From Marinagarivorans sp. UBA5868 (lineage in GTDB: Bacteria; Pseudomonadota; Gammaproteobacteria; Pseudomonadales; Cellvibrionaceae): DNA of 5,505 nt. Location of the stretch: positions 6,962-12,466 of the forward strand of contig DJFQ01000198.1 in assembly GCA_002432095.1 (NCBI GenBank), in the 5' to 3' direction. Positions 1 to 5,505 of this stretch are shown here, one piece after another (the first letter of the stretch is position 1; each line of letters begins with the position of its first letter). Made by a program: the position numbers and the translations under genes. The notes under the pieces are model-generated. The model saw only the letters and a list, made by a program, of their open reading frames with translations. It searched no databases and was not told the origin of the DNA.

Positions 1-588
1 TGGCTGATGGTGGACGATGCCCACGGTCTGGGTTGTCTTGGCGCCAAAGGGGGGGGCTGCCTGGAACACTTCGGTTTGACGCAAGCGGACGTGCCGATTT
101 TGATGGGAACCCTGGGCAAAGCCTTCGGCTCCTTCGGCGCCTTTGTAGCGGGCAGCGAGACTTTGATTGAATCCCTGATCCAATTTGCCCGCCCCTATAT
201 TTACACCACCGCATTACCACCCGCCGTGGCCGCCGCCACCCGCGCCGCCCTGAAACTGGTGCGGGAGCAGGGCGAGCGCCGGGTTCATCTGCAGAATCTG
301 GTGCAGCGCTTTCGCTCGGGGGCTCAGTCTCTCGGGCTCGAACTTTGGCCATCGGTTTCCGCGATACAGCCGATTATCGTCGGTGATGACGCCCGTGCTT
401 TGCGGCTGACCGACGCGCTGCGTCAGCGCGGTTTTTGGGTCAGTGCCATTCGCCCACCGACTGTGCCGGAGGGGACAGCGCGTTTGCGGGTAACGCTTTC
501 GGCGGCGCATACCGAGGTGCAAGTGGATGGATTGCTGGATGCGTTGGCGGAAAGCTGGCGCGAAGTGGGGGTGGATGATCACCGCTAA
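1..588 (+). CDS. bioF: 8-amino-7-oxononanoate synthase (KAPA synthase), 3' part
   Basis: This is the C-terminal half of BioF, the PLP enzyme that condenses pimeloyl-ACP with L-alanine to give 8-amino-7-oxononanoate in biotin synthesis. The reading frame is open from base 1, so the start lies upstream; 195 residues are present against about 384 in E. coli. Fragment residues 4-9 (VDDAHG) contain the aspartate and histidine that hold the PLP ring, and LGKAFG carries the PLP-binding lysine at fragment residue 40. Further along, [10 protein letters not shown] and the stretch from [11 protein letters not shown] to [12 protein letters not shown] match the E. coli protein nearly residue for residue, as recalled. 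An ATG at base 7 lies inside the conserved core and is not the true start. A run of eight G (49-56) sits in a loop and leaves the frame intact. The stop overlaps the start of the next gene by 14 nt. Confidence 0.96.
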   Translation, partial: WLMVDDAHGLGCLGAKGGGCLEHFGLTQADVPILMGTLGKAFGSFGAFVAGSETLIESLIQFARPYIYTTALPPAVAAATRAALKLVREQGERRVHLQNLVQRFRSGAQSLGLELWPSVSAIQPIIVGDDARALRLTDALRQRGFWVSAIRPPTVPEGTARLRVTLSAAHTEVQVDGLLDALAESWREVGVDDHR

Positions 589-2077
589 TAAACCCACTCA
601 CAACTGGGTCTTCCTCCACGGTTGGGGCAGCGATTCGCGCACTTGGCAGCCGCTTTGCGATTTGTTGCCCGGCCGCCATACCTTTATCGATCTCCCCGGC
701 TTTGGCTCCGCGCTGGCGGATACCTTGGACCTCGATTCTTTCCTCACGCAAACCGGTGCCCAGCTTCCGCAAAACTGTGTGCTCGTCGGCTGGTCCCTTG
801 GCGGCATGCTTGCTACGCAGCTTGCTCACCGTAATCCCGAGAAAGTGAGCGCGCTGATCACCATCGCCAGCAACGCCATTTTTGTCGCCCGCGACGCTTG
901 GCCGGAGGCGATGGACCGGGCCACGTTCAACCAGTTTTACGGCGATTTTGAGCGGGAAGCGTCGGCTACCTGGACGCGCTTCTGCGCGTTACAAGCACTC
1001 GGCGACAGCAAGCGCAAACAGGTCGCGCAGCATCTGCGTGAGCAAAAGCCGCCGCAGCCGGAACGGGAAGCGGCCTGGCAACAGGGTCTGCGCTGGCTGG
1101 AAAGGCTCGACAACCGCCAGCTCCTTGCTGAACGGACAGTCCCTCAATATCACCTCTTCGGCGCGACCGATGCGCTGGTGCCGGCGGTGGCTGCAAATCA
1201 TCTACGCCAATTGCTGCCGTCATCGGCGATGGTGGAGGTGCTGCCAGCTGCCGGTCATGCGCCGCATCTGTCCGATCCCGAATTGATCGCGCAGAAGCTG
1301 AAAAACTGGCTGGCGCCACCGTTGGATAAACGCCGCATCGCCCGCTCGTTTGGCGAAGCCGCCGCGACCTACGACCGTTTTGCCCAGATCCAGCGCCGCG
1401 TGGCGGCAGACCTCTATAACCGATGTCCGACCTTTGACGGGGCAGTGCTCGACCTCGGGTGCGGTACCGGTTTTATGGCGGAGCAATTATCCTCAACCAA
1501 TGTACTGCTCGCCGATTTGGCACTGCCAATGGTGAAGATTGCGCAGCAAAAACTGCCGGGCTTGAGTGGTCTGGTGGCAGATGCGGAATGTTTGCCGCTG
1601 GGGGATAAGTGCTTGGCGGGCGTGGTTTCCAGCTTGGCCCTGCAGTGGTGTCGCGATCTGAACGCGGTCGCGCATGAGGCCGATCGGGTCCTGCGATCCG
1701 GCGGCGAATTGGTGTTTTCTACCCTGGGGCCGGGCACGCTGCACGAGCTGAAAAAGGCGTGGCAAAGCGTCGACGCCTACACCCACGTCAATAGTTTCCA
1801 TTCGCCAGACGCCGTGCGCACAGCGATGGAAAAAGCCGGTTTAGTGCTCGTCGATTTGCACCGCTACCCCCTGGTGGCGCACTACGATGAATTGATGCCA
1901 TTGCTGCGCGAACTCAAAGGTATAGGTGCCCACAACATCAATCCTGGCAGTCGCCCCGGCCTTACCGGCGTGCGCCAATTGCGTCAGTTGGAAGAGTCCT
2001 ATCAACAATTTCGCGACCAGAACGGCAAACTGCCAGCGACCTACGACGTGATTCTGGCAAGAGCAAAAAAGCCATGA
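575..2077 (+). CDS. bioHC: Bifunctional BioH-BioC: pimeloyl-ACP methyl ester esterase fused to malonyl-ACP O-methyltransferase
   Basis: One 500-residue chain carries two biotin enzymes. Residues about 9-246 are a BioH-type alpha/beta hydrolase: HGWG at 15-18 (oxyanion hole region), nucleophile Ser74 in GWSLGG, Asp199 in GATDALVP and His228 in AGHAPH complete the triad. Residues about 252-500 are BioC: the family opening [16 protein letters not shown], the SAM-binding loop DLGCGTG at 293-299, Asp314 after it, and the BioC-specific tracts [16 protein letters not shown] and LKGIGAHN. BioC methyl-esterifies malonyl-ACP so that it can enter fatty acid elongation; BioH later cleaves the ester of pimeloyl-ACP. 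Both are cytoplasmic. The linker is only a few residues (around 247-251). The start at 575 was chosen because BioH homology begins directly after it; an in-frame ATG at 527 would add 16 residues unlike the family and overlap bioF by 62 nt. The ribosome site is weak, which suggests coupling to bioF. UniProt names such fusions BioHC. Confidence 0.95.
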   Translation: MITANKPTHNWVFLHGWGSDSRTWQPLCDLLPGRHTFIDLPGFGSALADTLDLDSFLTQTGAQLPQNCVLVGWSLGGMLATQLAHRNPEKVSALITIASNAIFVARDAWPEAMDRATFNQFYGDFEREASATWTRFCALQALGDSKRKQVAQHLREQKPPQPEREAAWQQGLRWLERLDNRQLLAERTVPQYHLFGATDALVPAVAANHLRQLLPSSAMVEVLPAAGHAPHLSDPELIAQKLKNWLAPPLDKRRIARSFGEAAATYDRFAQIQRRVAADLYNRCPTFDGAVLDLGCGTGFMAEQLSSTNVLLADLALPMVKIAQQKLPGLSGLVADAECLPLGDKCLAGVVSSLALQWCRDLNAVAHEADRVLRSGGELVFSTLGPGTLHELKKAWQSVDAYTHVNSFHSPDAVRTAMEKAGLVLVDLHRYPLVAHYDELMPLLRELKGIGAHNINPGSRPGLTGVRQLRQLEESYQQFRDQNGKLPATYDVILARAKKP

Positions 2078-2769
2078 AAAATACCTATTTCATTACCGGC
2101 ACCGATACCGGCGTCGGCAAAACACTGGTGACGGCATCCCTATTACATTTGGCGGAAAAACAAGGCCTCAAGGCGTTCGGACTCAAACCCATCGCTGCTG
2201 GCTGCGAAAACACGCCAGATGGTTTGCGCAACGAAGACGCCGTGCTGCTCCAGGCTCACAGCTCCATCAAACTGCCCTACGAACAGATCAACCCAATCGC
2301 CCTGCGCGCGGCCAAAGCCCCGCATATTGCAGCGGCAGAAGAGGGGAGACGCCTCAACCTCGACCGCCTCGTCGGCCTGTGTCGCGGCACTCTAATGCAG
2401 CCGGCTGACTTGCGTTTGATCGAAGGTGCCGGCGGCTGGCGTGTGCCGCTCAATGAGTTCGAAAACCTCAGCAGCTTGCCTTTGCAACTGAAAATCCCCG
2501 TTATTCTCGTCGTCGGCCTGCGCCTCGGCTGCCTTAACCACGCGCTGCTGACAGCGGAAGCGATTGCGAGGGATGGCCTGCCGATAGCTGGGTGGGTGGC
2601 GAGTGGGATTGATCCGCAGATGGATTCGGTAGAGGACAATATCGCCACCTTAAAAGCACGTCTGCCGTCACCTTGTTGGGGGGTGATACCGGCGCTGGGG
2701 GAAGTGAGTGTGGAGCGGGTGGCGGGGTATCTAGAGTTACCTGGGAGCGCGGGCGGCGCGCCGGCATAA
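2074..2769 (+). CDS. bioD: ATP-dependent dethiobiotin synthetase
   Basis: BioD uses CO2 and ATP to close the ureido ring of 7,8-diaminopelargonic acid, giving dethiobiotin, the step before biotin synthase. The 231 residues are close to the family length. The P-loop is GTDTGVGKT at 9-17 with Lys16 and Thr17; Lys38 in LKPIAAG is the conserved substrate lysine; LRNEDA at 51-56 has the conserved aspartate; EGAGGW at 117-122 is the family signature; LGCLNHALLT at 151-160 and AGWVAS at 172-177 are also typical. The start codon overlaps the bioHC stop in an ATGA, with only a weak AAGAG about ten bases upstream, so translational coupling is likely. It appears to be the last biotin gene: a 168-base gap and a change of gene content follow. 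The last eight or so residues are rich in Gly and Ala and overlap the left arm of an inverted repeat. Confidence 0.96.
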   Translation: MKNTYFITGTDTGVGKTLVTASLLHLAEKQGLKAFGLKPIAAGCENTPDGLRNEDAVLLQAHSSIKLPYEQINPIALRAAKAPHIAAAEEGRRLNLDRLVGLCRGTLMQPADLRLIEGAGGWRVPLNEFENLSSLPLQLKIPVILVVGLRLGCLNHALLTAEAIARDGLPIAGWVASGIDPQMDSVEDNIATLKARLPSPCWGVIPALGEVSVERVAGYLELPGSAGGAPA

Positions 2770-2794
2770 GTGCTCTCATAGAGAGTCGCCCGCG
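2748..2794 (+). repeat. Inverted repeat at the end of bioD, possible weak terminator or mRNA 3' hairpin
   Basis: CGCGGGCG (2748-2755) pairs perfectly with CGCCCGCG (2787-2794), enclosing the bioD stop codon. Inside lie a GGCGCGCC palindrome (2755-2762, sharing one base with the left arm) and a small CTCTC-ATA-GAGAG hairpin (2773-2785), so a branched structure is possible. No T-run follows, so it is not a classical intrinsic terminator. It could protect the 3' end of the biotin mRNA or act with another factor. The structure is seen; the role is inferred. Confidence 0.4.
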
Positions 2795-2822
2795 TATTAC
2801 CACCTATTAAAGTGGAGTAGTC

Positions 2823-2849
2823 TTGGCAAGTTGTCGGACAACCTATAGT
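2823..2849 (+). promoter_or_regulatory. Candidate sigma-70 promoter for the fic unit
   Basis: TTGGCA at 2823-2828 and TATAGT at 2844-2849 each match the -35 and -10 consensus in five of six positions. The spacer is 15 bases, shorter than the optimal 17, so it would be weak or need an activator. It lies about 90 bases before the fic start and after the biotin operon ends, where a new promoter is expected. It was found by eye; chance matches of this quality are common. Confidence 0.4.
2830..2842. promoter_or_regulatory. 13-base palindrome between the -35 and -10 elements, possible operator
   Basis: GTTGTC-G-GACAAC is a perfect six-base inverted repeat around one central base, filling almost all of the spacer of the candidate promoter. 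This is a typical place for a repressor dimer to bind, or for a regulator that reshapes a short spacer. No regulator gene is next to it and the Fic protein has no DNA-binding domain, so the binding protein is unknown. Confidence 0.35.
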
Positions 2850-2937
2850 GCACGTGCCGGATTGAGAAAACCGCTAGCTTTTGCCGCATGAATGCGTTTT
2901 AGGAAGCAAAGGCCGAATAAGATTAAGGCGCTAATTT

Positions 2938-3735
2938 ATGAATCATTTTGCCAAACTGGATGCTCTCAAAGCCAAACTGGATGAATATCGACCACTGGCC
3001 CCGGGCATTGTGAACAACTTGCACGAAAACCTAGTGCTGCAATGGACGTATCACAGCAATGCGATTGAAGGTAATACTCTCACGTTAAAAGAAACCAAGG
3101 TCGCTTTGGAAGGCATCACCATCGGTGGCAAAACTCTGCGTGAGCACTTTGAAGCGATCAATCACCGGGATGCCATTCTTTTGGTGGAAGAGCTGGTTAG
3201 CAAGCAGCAACCGTTGGACGAATGGACAATCAAATCGCTGCATCAATTGGTGTTGAAAAACATTGATGGTGAAAATGCCGGTCGATATAGACAGGTGAAT
3301 GTATTAATTTCCGGCGCCAATCACCGTCCACCGCAAGCGCTCCAGGTTCCAGAGCAGATGCAGGCATTCATGCACTGGTATAACACCGACGCACCGCACC
3401 TGCATGCGGTCGAGCGCGCCGCTCGCTTTCATGGGGAGTTTGTCAAAATTCACCCGTTCGCTGACGGTAATGGCCGAACCTCCCGGTTGTTAATGAACCT
3501 CGAATTAATGAAAGGAGGATTTCCCGCAACCGTGATTGAGGTGGAACAGCGCTTGGCCTACTACGAAGCCTTAGATAAAGCACATTGCACCGCTGACTAC
3601 TCGGATTTTATTAATTTAGTGGCAAGCTGCGTGGAGAAGAGTTTTGTTTCTTATTGGTGGGCGCTCGGAATAGAGGCAGATATCGCAAAATATTTGCAGG
3701 CTTTAGGCCAAGGTGGAACACAAGGTAGCCAGTAG
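2938..3735 (+). CDS. Fic-domain protein AMP-transferase, class II (self-inhibited), FICD-like core
   Basis: Fic proteins transfer AMP, or less often another nucleotide moiety, from a nucleotide to a hydroxyl of a target protein, and some also remove it. The catalytic motif is complete at 172-183: His172, Pro, Phe174, Asp176, Gly, Asn178, Gly, Arg180 and Arg183. The inhibitory motif S-x-x-x-E-G is at 40-45 with Glu44, before the Fic core, which makes it class II. GRYRQVNVLISGANHRPP at 115-132 provides the beta-hairpin flap that positions the target. The core (about 40-240) resembles animal FICD, including DGNGRTSRLLMNL. At 265 residues it stops soon after the core and lacks the C-terminal winged helix seen in many longer class II members. 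No signal peptide or membrane segment is seen, so it is cytoplasmic. The start has AAGG nine bases upstream. Target unknown; a housekeeping switch, toxin or defence role are all possible. Confidence 0.93.
   Translation: MNHFAKLDALKAKLDEYRPLAPGIVNNLHENLVLQWTYHSNAIEGNTLTLKETKVALEGITIGGKTLREHFEAINHRDAILLVEELVSKQQPLDEWTIKSLHQLVLKNIDGENAGRYRQVNVLISGANHRPPQALQVPEQMQAFMHWYNTDAPHLHAVERAARFHGEFVKIHPFADGNGRTSRLLMNLELMKGGFPATVIEVEQRLAYYEALDKAHCTADYSDFINLVASCVEKSFVSYWWALGIEADIAKYLQALGQGGTQGSQ
2950..2983 (+). repeat. 13-base direct repeat, period 21, at the fic 5' end
   Basis: GCCAAACTGGATG occurs at 2950-2962 and again at 2971-2983. In the protein this gives AKLD at residues 5-8 and 12-15, a seven-residue repeat that fits two turns of an amphipathic helix. 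It looks like a small in-frame tandem duplication at the N-terminus. Confidence 0.6.
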
Positions 3736-3741
3736 CACACC

Positions 3742-4620
3742 ATGCCAAACCTAACCCTTGAATTTCTCACCCAGCAAGCCGAACAAGAATCCATTTATCC
3801 TGTGGATGACCAGCAGCGCGAACTCTGTCAGCGATGGCTTTGGCCAAATGTGGAAGCGCTAAATGAGGATTTTTTACGCCTGCGATTGGAGTTTGACCGC
3901 TCATTTGCACCCGCCCCACAACCCGGCAGAAATTATCCCATCGGTTATTGCCGGGAAATCAGCATCGGCGTTTTTAATCTTTTACAAAAAGCCATAGCCG
4001 CGCCGCAAACGTCTGGAATTTCCGCCCTGCGAAATTTCTGCGCCGTCGGCGGTCGGTTCAAACGCGTGTGGGGTGATTTGCGTCAGAGTTATTTCCAGAA
4101 TGCGTTTCAGGCTGGCGATATGTACATTGACGTTGCCAACGACAGCGTGGTGATTACCAAACCGAAAGTGGAAGTATTACCTTTCGAAAAAGCTTTTTTT
4201 TTTCCTTTGAACGATTTTGAATCCTATGCCCGATTAGCGGAAACCTACTGGAAAGGACAGGTCTATCCCAATCGATATTTGCCCCACCTTGCGCCGGTAT
4301 TCCCGATTCTTTTGGTCTACCCCAATGGCCATATCAAACTCCACTCCCAATATCAGGCTCCGCTGTACCTCAACCTCGTGCATGATTTTTCGTTGGCGGA
4401 ACATTTTCTTCTCTGCGGTGAAGGGAGCAAACGTAAACTAACGTTACAGCAATTAGCTCAGCTTGAACGGCAGGTTGGCACAAATGCTGAATTGCAATTT
4501 GCGCCATTAAACGACGACGCATTGGCTGGGATTTTTAATAATGCGCGTAATACGGGTTTGCGTTTGGATGCGACACGTTTGCAGGTGTTGTTGGACCAGA
4601 CGGTGCGGATTAACCAGTAA
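3742..4620 (+). CDS. Protein of unknown function, second gene of the fic unit
   Basis: I do not recognise this 292-residue protein. It begins 6 nt after the fic stop with no good ribosome site (the nearest AAGG is 16 bases upstream), so its translation probably depends on fic and the two are likely co-expressed. It has no signal peptide. The most hydrophobic stretch, HLAPVFPILLVYPNGH at 182-197, contains charged and polar flanks and looks like a buried strand rather than a membrane helix. Aromatic and proline residues are frequent (RWLWPN at 31-36, YWKGQVYPNRYLP at 169-181). The C-terminal third (about 229-292) reads as alpha-helical. It has no P-loop, helix-turn-helix or nuclease motif I can see. 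It also lacks the S/T-x-x-x-E-G/N motif of class I Fic antitoxins, so it is not an antitoxin of the VbhA type. Reading frame quality and length make it a real gene; a Fic target or partner is a guess from position only. Confidence 0.8.
   Translation: MPNLTLEFLTQQAEQESIYPVDDQQRELCQRWLWPNVEALNEDFLRLRLEFDRSFAPAPQPGRNYPIGYCREISIGVFNLLQKAIAAPQTSGISALRNFCAVGGRFKRVWGDLRQSYFQNAFQAGDMYIDVANDSVVITKPKVEVLPFEKAFFFPLNDFESYARLAETYWKGQVYPNRYLPHLAPVFPILLVYPNGHIKLHSQYQAPLYLNLVHDFSLAEHFLLCGEGSKRKLTLQQLAQLERQVGTNAELQFAPLNDDALAGIFNNARNTGLRLDATRLQVLLDQTVRINQ
4194..4203 (+). repeat. Ten-T homopolymer inside the unknown gene
   Basis: Ten consecutive T encode Phe152-Phe154 and are preceded by AAAAAGC, forming AAAAAGCTTTTT. 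Runs of this length are prone to replication or transcriptional slippage. Gain of one T leads to a TGA five codons after the phenylalanines; loss of one T leads to a TGA two codons after them. Either event would truncate the protein to roughly 155-159 residues. Confidence 0.85.
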
Positions 4621-4724
4621 TTTTAATGTCGGTGTCGCAGAGAGCATTGCCGAGTAAACTACGCACTCGAAGACCGGGCCAAAGTATCTTGAAGCAAATT
4701 TGTGCGGGCGGACCGCATCCAATC

Positions 4725-4728
4725 GGAA
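4725..4728 (+). promoter_or_regulatory. Ribosome binding site that supports the 4737 start
   Basis: GGAA lies eight bases before the ATG at 4737. The alternative in-frame ATG at 4626 follows an AT-rich stretch with no Shine-Dalgarno-like bases. Together with family homology this favours the later start. Confidence 0.5.
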
Positions 4729-4736
4729 ATACCCAG

Positions 4737-5444
4737 ATGAATGACCAACCGATCACCGAAGAAGATTTGGATTTTATTGACTCCATATTTGAAAAATACG
4801 CAACCGAGAATTCCATCGTCAGTGTGTCCGAATTAGATGGTTTTCTAACGGCCATAGTGTCCGGCCCAGACATGATCCTGCCCAGTGAATGGCTGGCGGA
4901 AATATGGGGTGGTGCTGAGCAGATGCCCAACTGGGAGAGCAAAGAAGAACTGACGCGTTTTATGCATATTGTCATGGGAATCATGAATGACAACGCCGAA
5001 GTGCTGATGGAACAACCGGAGGATTTTCAAGCACTGGTCTTAGTAGATATGCAACATGATGAGCCGGTGGATGTGGTGTCGCTCTGGTGTGGCGGCTATA
5101 TGCGCGGCATCGCCTTGAGCAGTCAAGATTGGTTGAATTTGCCGGAAAATCTGCAGGCGCACTTCAGTTGCATCGCCCTGTTTGGCTCGGAAGAAGGCGA
5201 AGAAATACTTGTTGATTTTGCCGATCACGAAATTGAAGAGTTGCAACAAGAAATAGAACCCGCCGCTCGCGCTCTACACGCCTATTGGCTAGAGCAGCGC
5301 GCAGACGTGGCGCCCCGCCGGCCGCGTACTGGGCCGACAGCACAGATCCTCCCATTCGTGCGCACTCAACCCAAAACTGCTCCAAACGAACCCTGCCCAT
5401 GCGGCAGCGGTAAAAAATTCAAAAAATGTTGTGGGGCGAGTTGA
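4737..5444 (+). CDS. yecA: YecA/UPF0149-family protein with C-terminal SEC-C zinc-binding motif
   Basis: The 235 residues match the YecA layout (E. coli YecA is about 221). Residues 1-180 are the UPF0149 domain, with the signature LDGFLTAIVSGP at 33-44 and PSEWLAEIWGG at 49-59, then WCGGYMRG at 117-124. A proline- and arginine-rich linker (about 191-215) leads to the SEC-C motif: Cys220, Cys222, Ser224-Gly225, Cys231 and Cys232, the ligands for one zinc ion. The same motif ends SecA, where it contacts SecB and ribosomes; E. coli YecA (AscA) has been linked to ribosomes and protein export, so a role near nascent chains is plausible but not shown here. The body is strongly acidic. The start at 4737 was chosen over 4626, which would prepend 37 basic residues unlike the family. 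The 116-base gap before it shows no convincing promoter. Confidence 0.92.
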   Translation: MNDQPITEEDLDFIDSIFEKYATENSIVSVSELDGFLTAIVSGPDMILPSEWLAEIWGGAEQMPNWESKEELTRFMHIVMGIMNDNAEVLMEQPEDFQALVLVDMQHDEPVDVVSLWCGGYMRGIALSSQDWLNLPENLQAHFSCIALFGSEEGEEILVDFADHEIEELQQEIEPAARALHAYWLEQRADVAPRRPRTGPTAQILPFVRTQPKTAPNEPCPCGSGKKFKKCCGAS

Positions 5445-5492
5445 CTTGTTGAAGCGCCAGGCGGGGAGGGGAATGTTCAACCGTATGGCGGG

Positions 5493-5503
5493 GTGCCAGG
5501 CAC
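5493..5503. repeat. Palindrome GTGCCAGGCAC at the window edge
   Basis: GTGCC-A-GGCAC is a perfect five-base inverted repeat around one base, two bases from the window end. A related GCCAGGC occurs at 5456-5462. Short GC-rich palindromes of this kind often belong to dispersed repeats between genes, such as REP-like elements, but only the edge is visible, so the assignment is tentative. The rest of the 61-base tail shows no gene and no clear terminator. Confidence 0.3.
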
Positions 5504-5505
5504 AG

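Noticed and set aside
49..56. G8 run in bioF as a frameshift
   Set aside because: The frame stays open and matches BioF on both sides of the run.
527..574. Longer start for bioHC at the ATG at 527
   Set aside because: The added 16 residues do not resemble BioH, which begins right after the ATG at 575, and the overlap with conserved bioF sequence would be 62 nt.
440..829. Open frames on the minus strand across bioF and bioHC, and similar ones elsewhere
   Set aside because: They are antisense to well-supported genes, have no family resemblance and arise from the GC-rich codon pattern.
882..1286. 134-codon plus-strand frame inside bioHC
   Set aside because: It is an alternate frame within the BioH half, rich in Arg and Ser as expected of a frame-shifted GC-rich gene.
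3742..4620. Second gene of the fic unit as a VbhA-type antitoxin
   Set aside because: It is far too long, and no S/T-x-x-x-E-G/N inhibitory motif could be found in it; the Fic protein has its own.
4708..4716. GCGG-A-CCGC as a hairpin before yecA
   Set aside because: A four-base stem with a one-base loop cannot fold into a stable hairpin.
4626..4736. 37-residue N-terminal extension of the YecA protein
   Set aside because: No ribosome site precedes the ATG at 4626, the extension is basic while the protein is acidic, and the family begins at a TEEDLDFID-type sequence just after 4737.

Overview
The window is a stretch of a proteobacterial chromosome with every supported gene on the + strand. 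The best guess is a gammaproteobacterium of the Cellvibrio/Saccharophagus/Teredinibacter type. That placement is an inference: BioF, the BioH and BioC halves and BioD all align well from memory with the E. coli proteins, and a single BioH-BioC polypeptide is known to me from Saccharophagus and Teredinibacter. No rRNA, tRNA, CRISPR array or transposase gene was seen.

Region 1 (1-2769) is the distal part of a biotin operon in the order bioF (3' half only, cut by the window edge), bioHC, bioD. The genes overlap (14 nt, then 4 nt), so they are almost certainly co-transcribed and translationally coupled. BioC methylates malonyl-ACP to start pimelate synthesis on the fatty acid machinery, BioH removes the methyl ester from pimeloyl-ACP, BioF condenses pimeloyl-ACP with alanine to KAPA, and BioD closes the ureido ring of dethiobiotin. 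BioA is not in the window; bioB would be expected upstream of bioF.

Region 2 (2770-2937) is a 168-base gap. It holds a GC-rich inverted repeat that begins inside the end of bioD, then a promoter-like pair of hexamers with a 13-base palindrome between them. This looks like the boundary between the biotin operon and a new transcription unit.

Region 3 (2938-4620) is a two-gene unit: a Fic-domain AMP-transferase with a complete active site and its own N-terminal inhibitory motif, followed 6 nt later by a 292-residue protein I cannot assign. By eye and on a few hand-counted lines its base composition is less GC-rich than the biotin genes. The Fic protein resembles the catalytic core of animal FICD/HYPE. 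The Fic plus unknown-protein pair is the best candidate here for something undescribed, but its function cannot be read from the sequence.

Region 4 (4621-5505) holds a 116-base gap, a YecA/UPF0149-family protein with a C-terminal zinc-binding SEC-C motif, and a 61-base tail ending in a short palindrome at the window edge.
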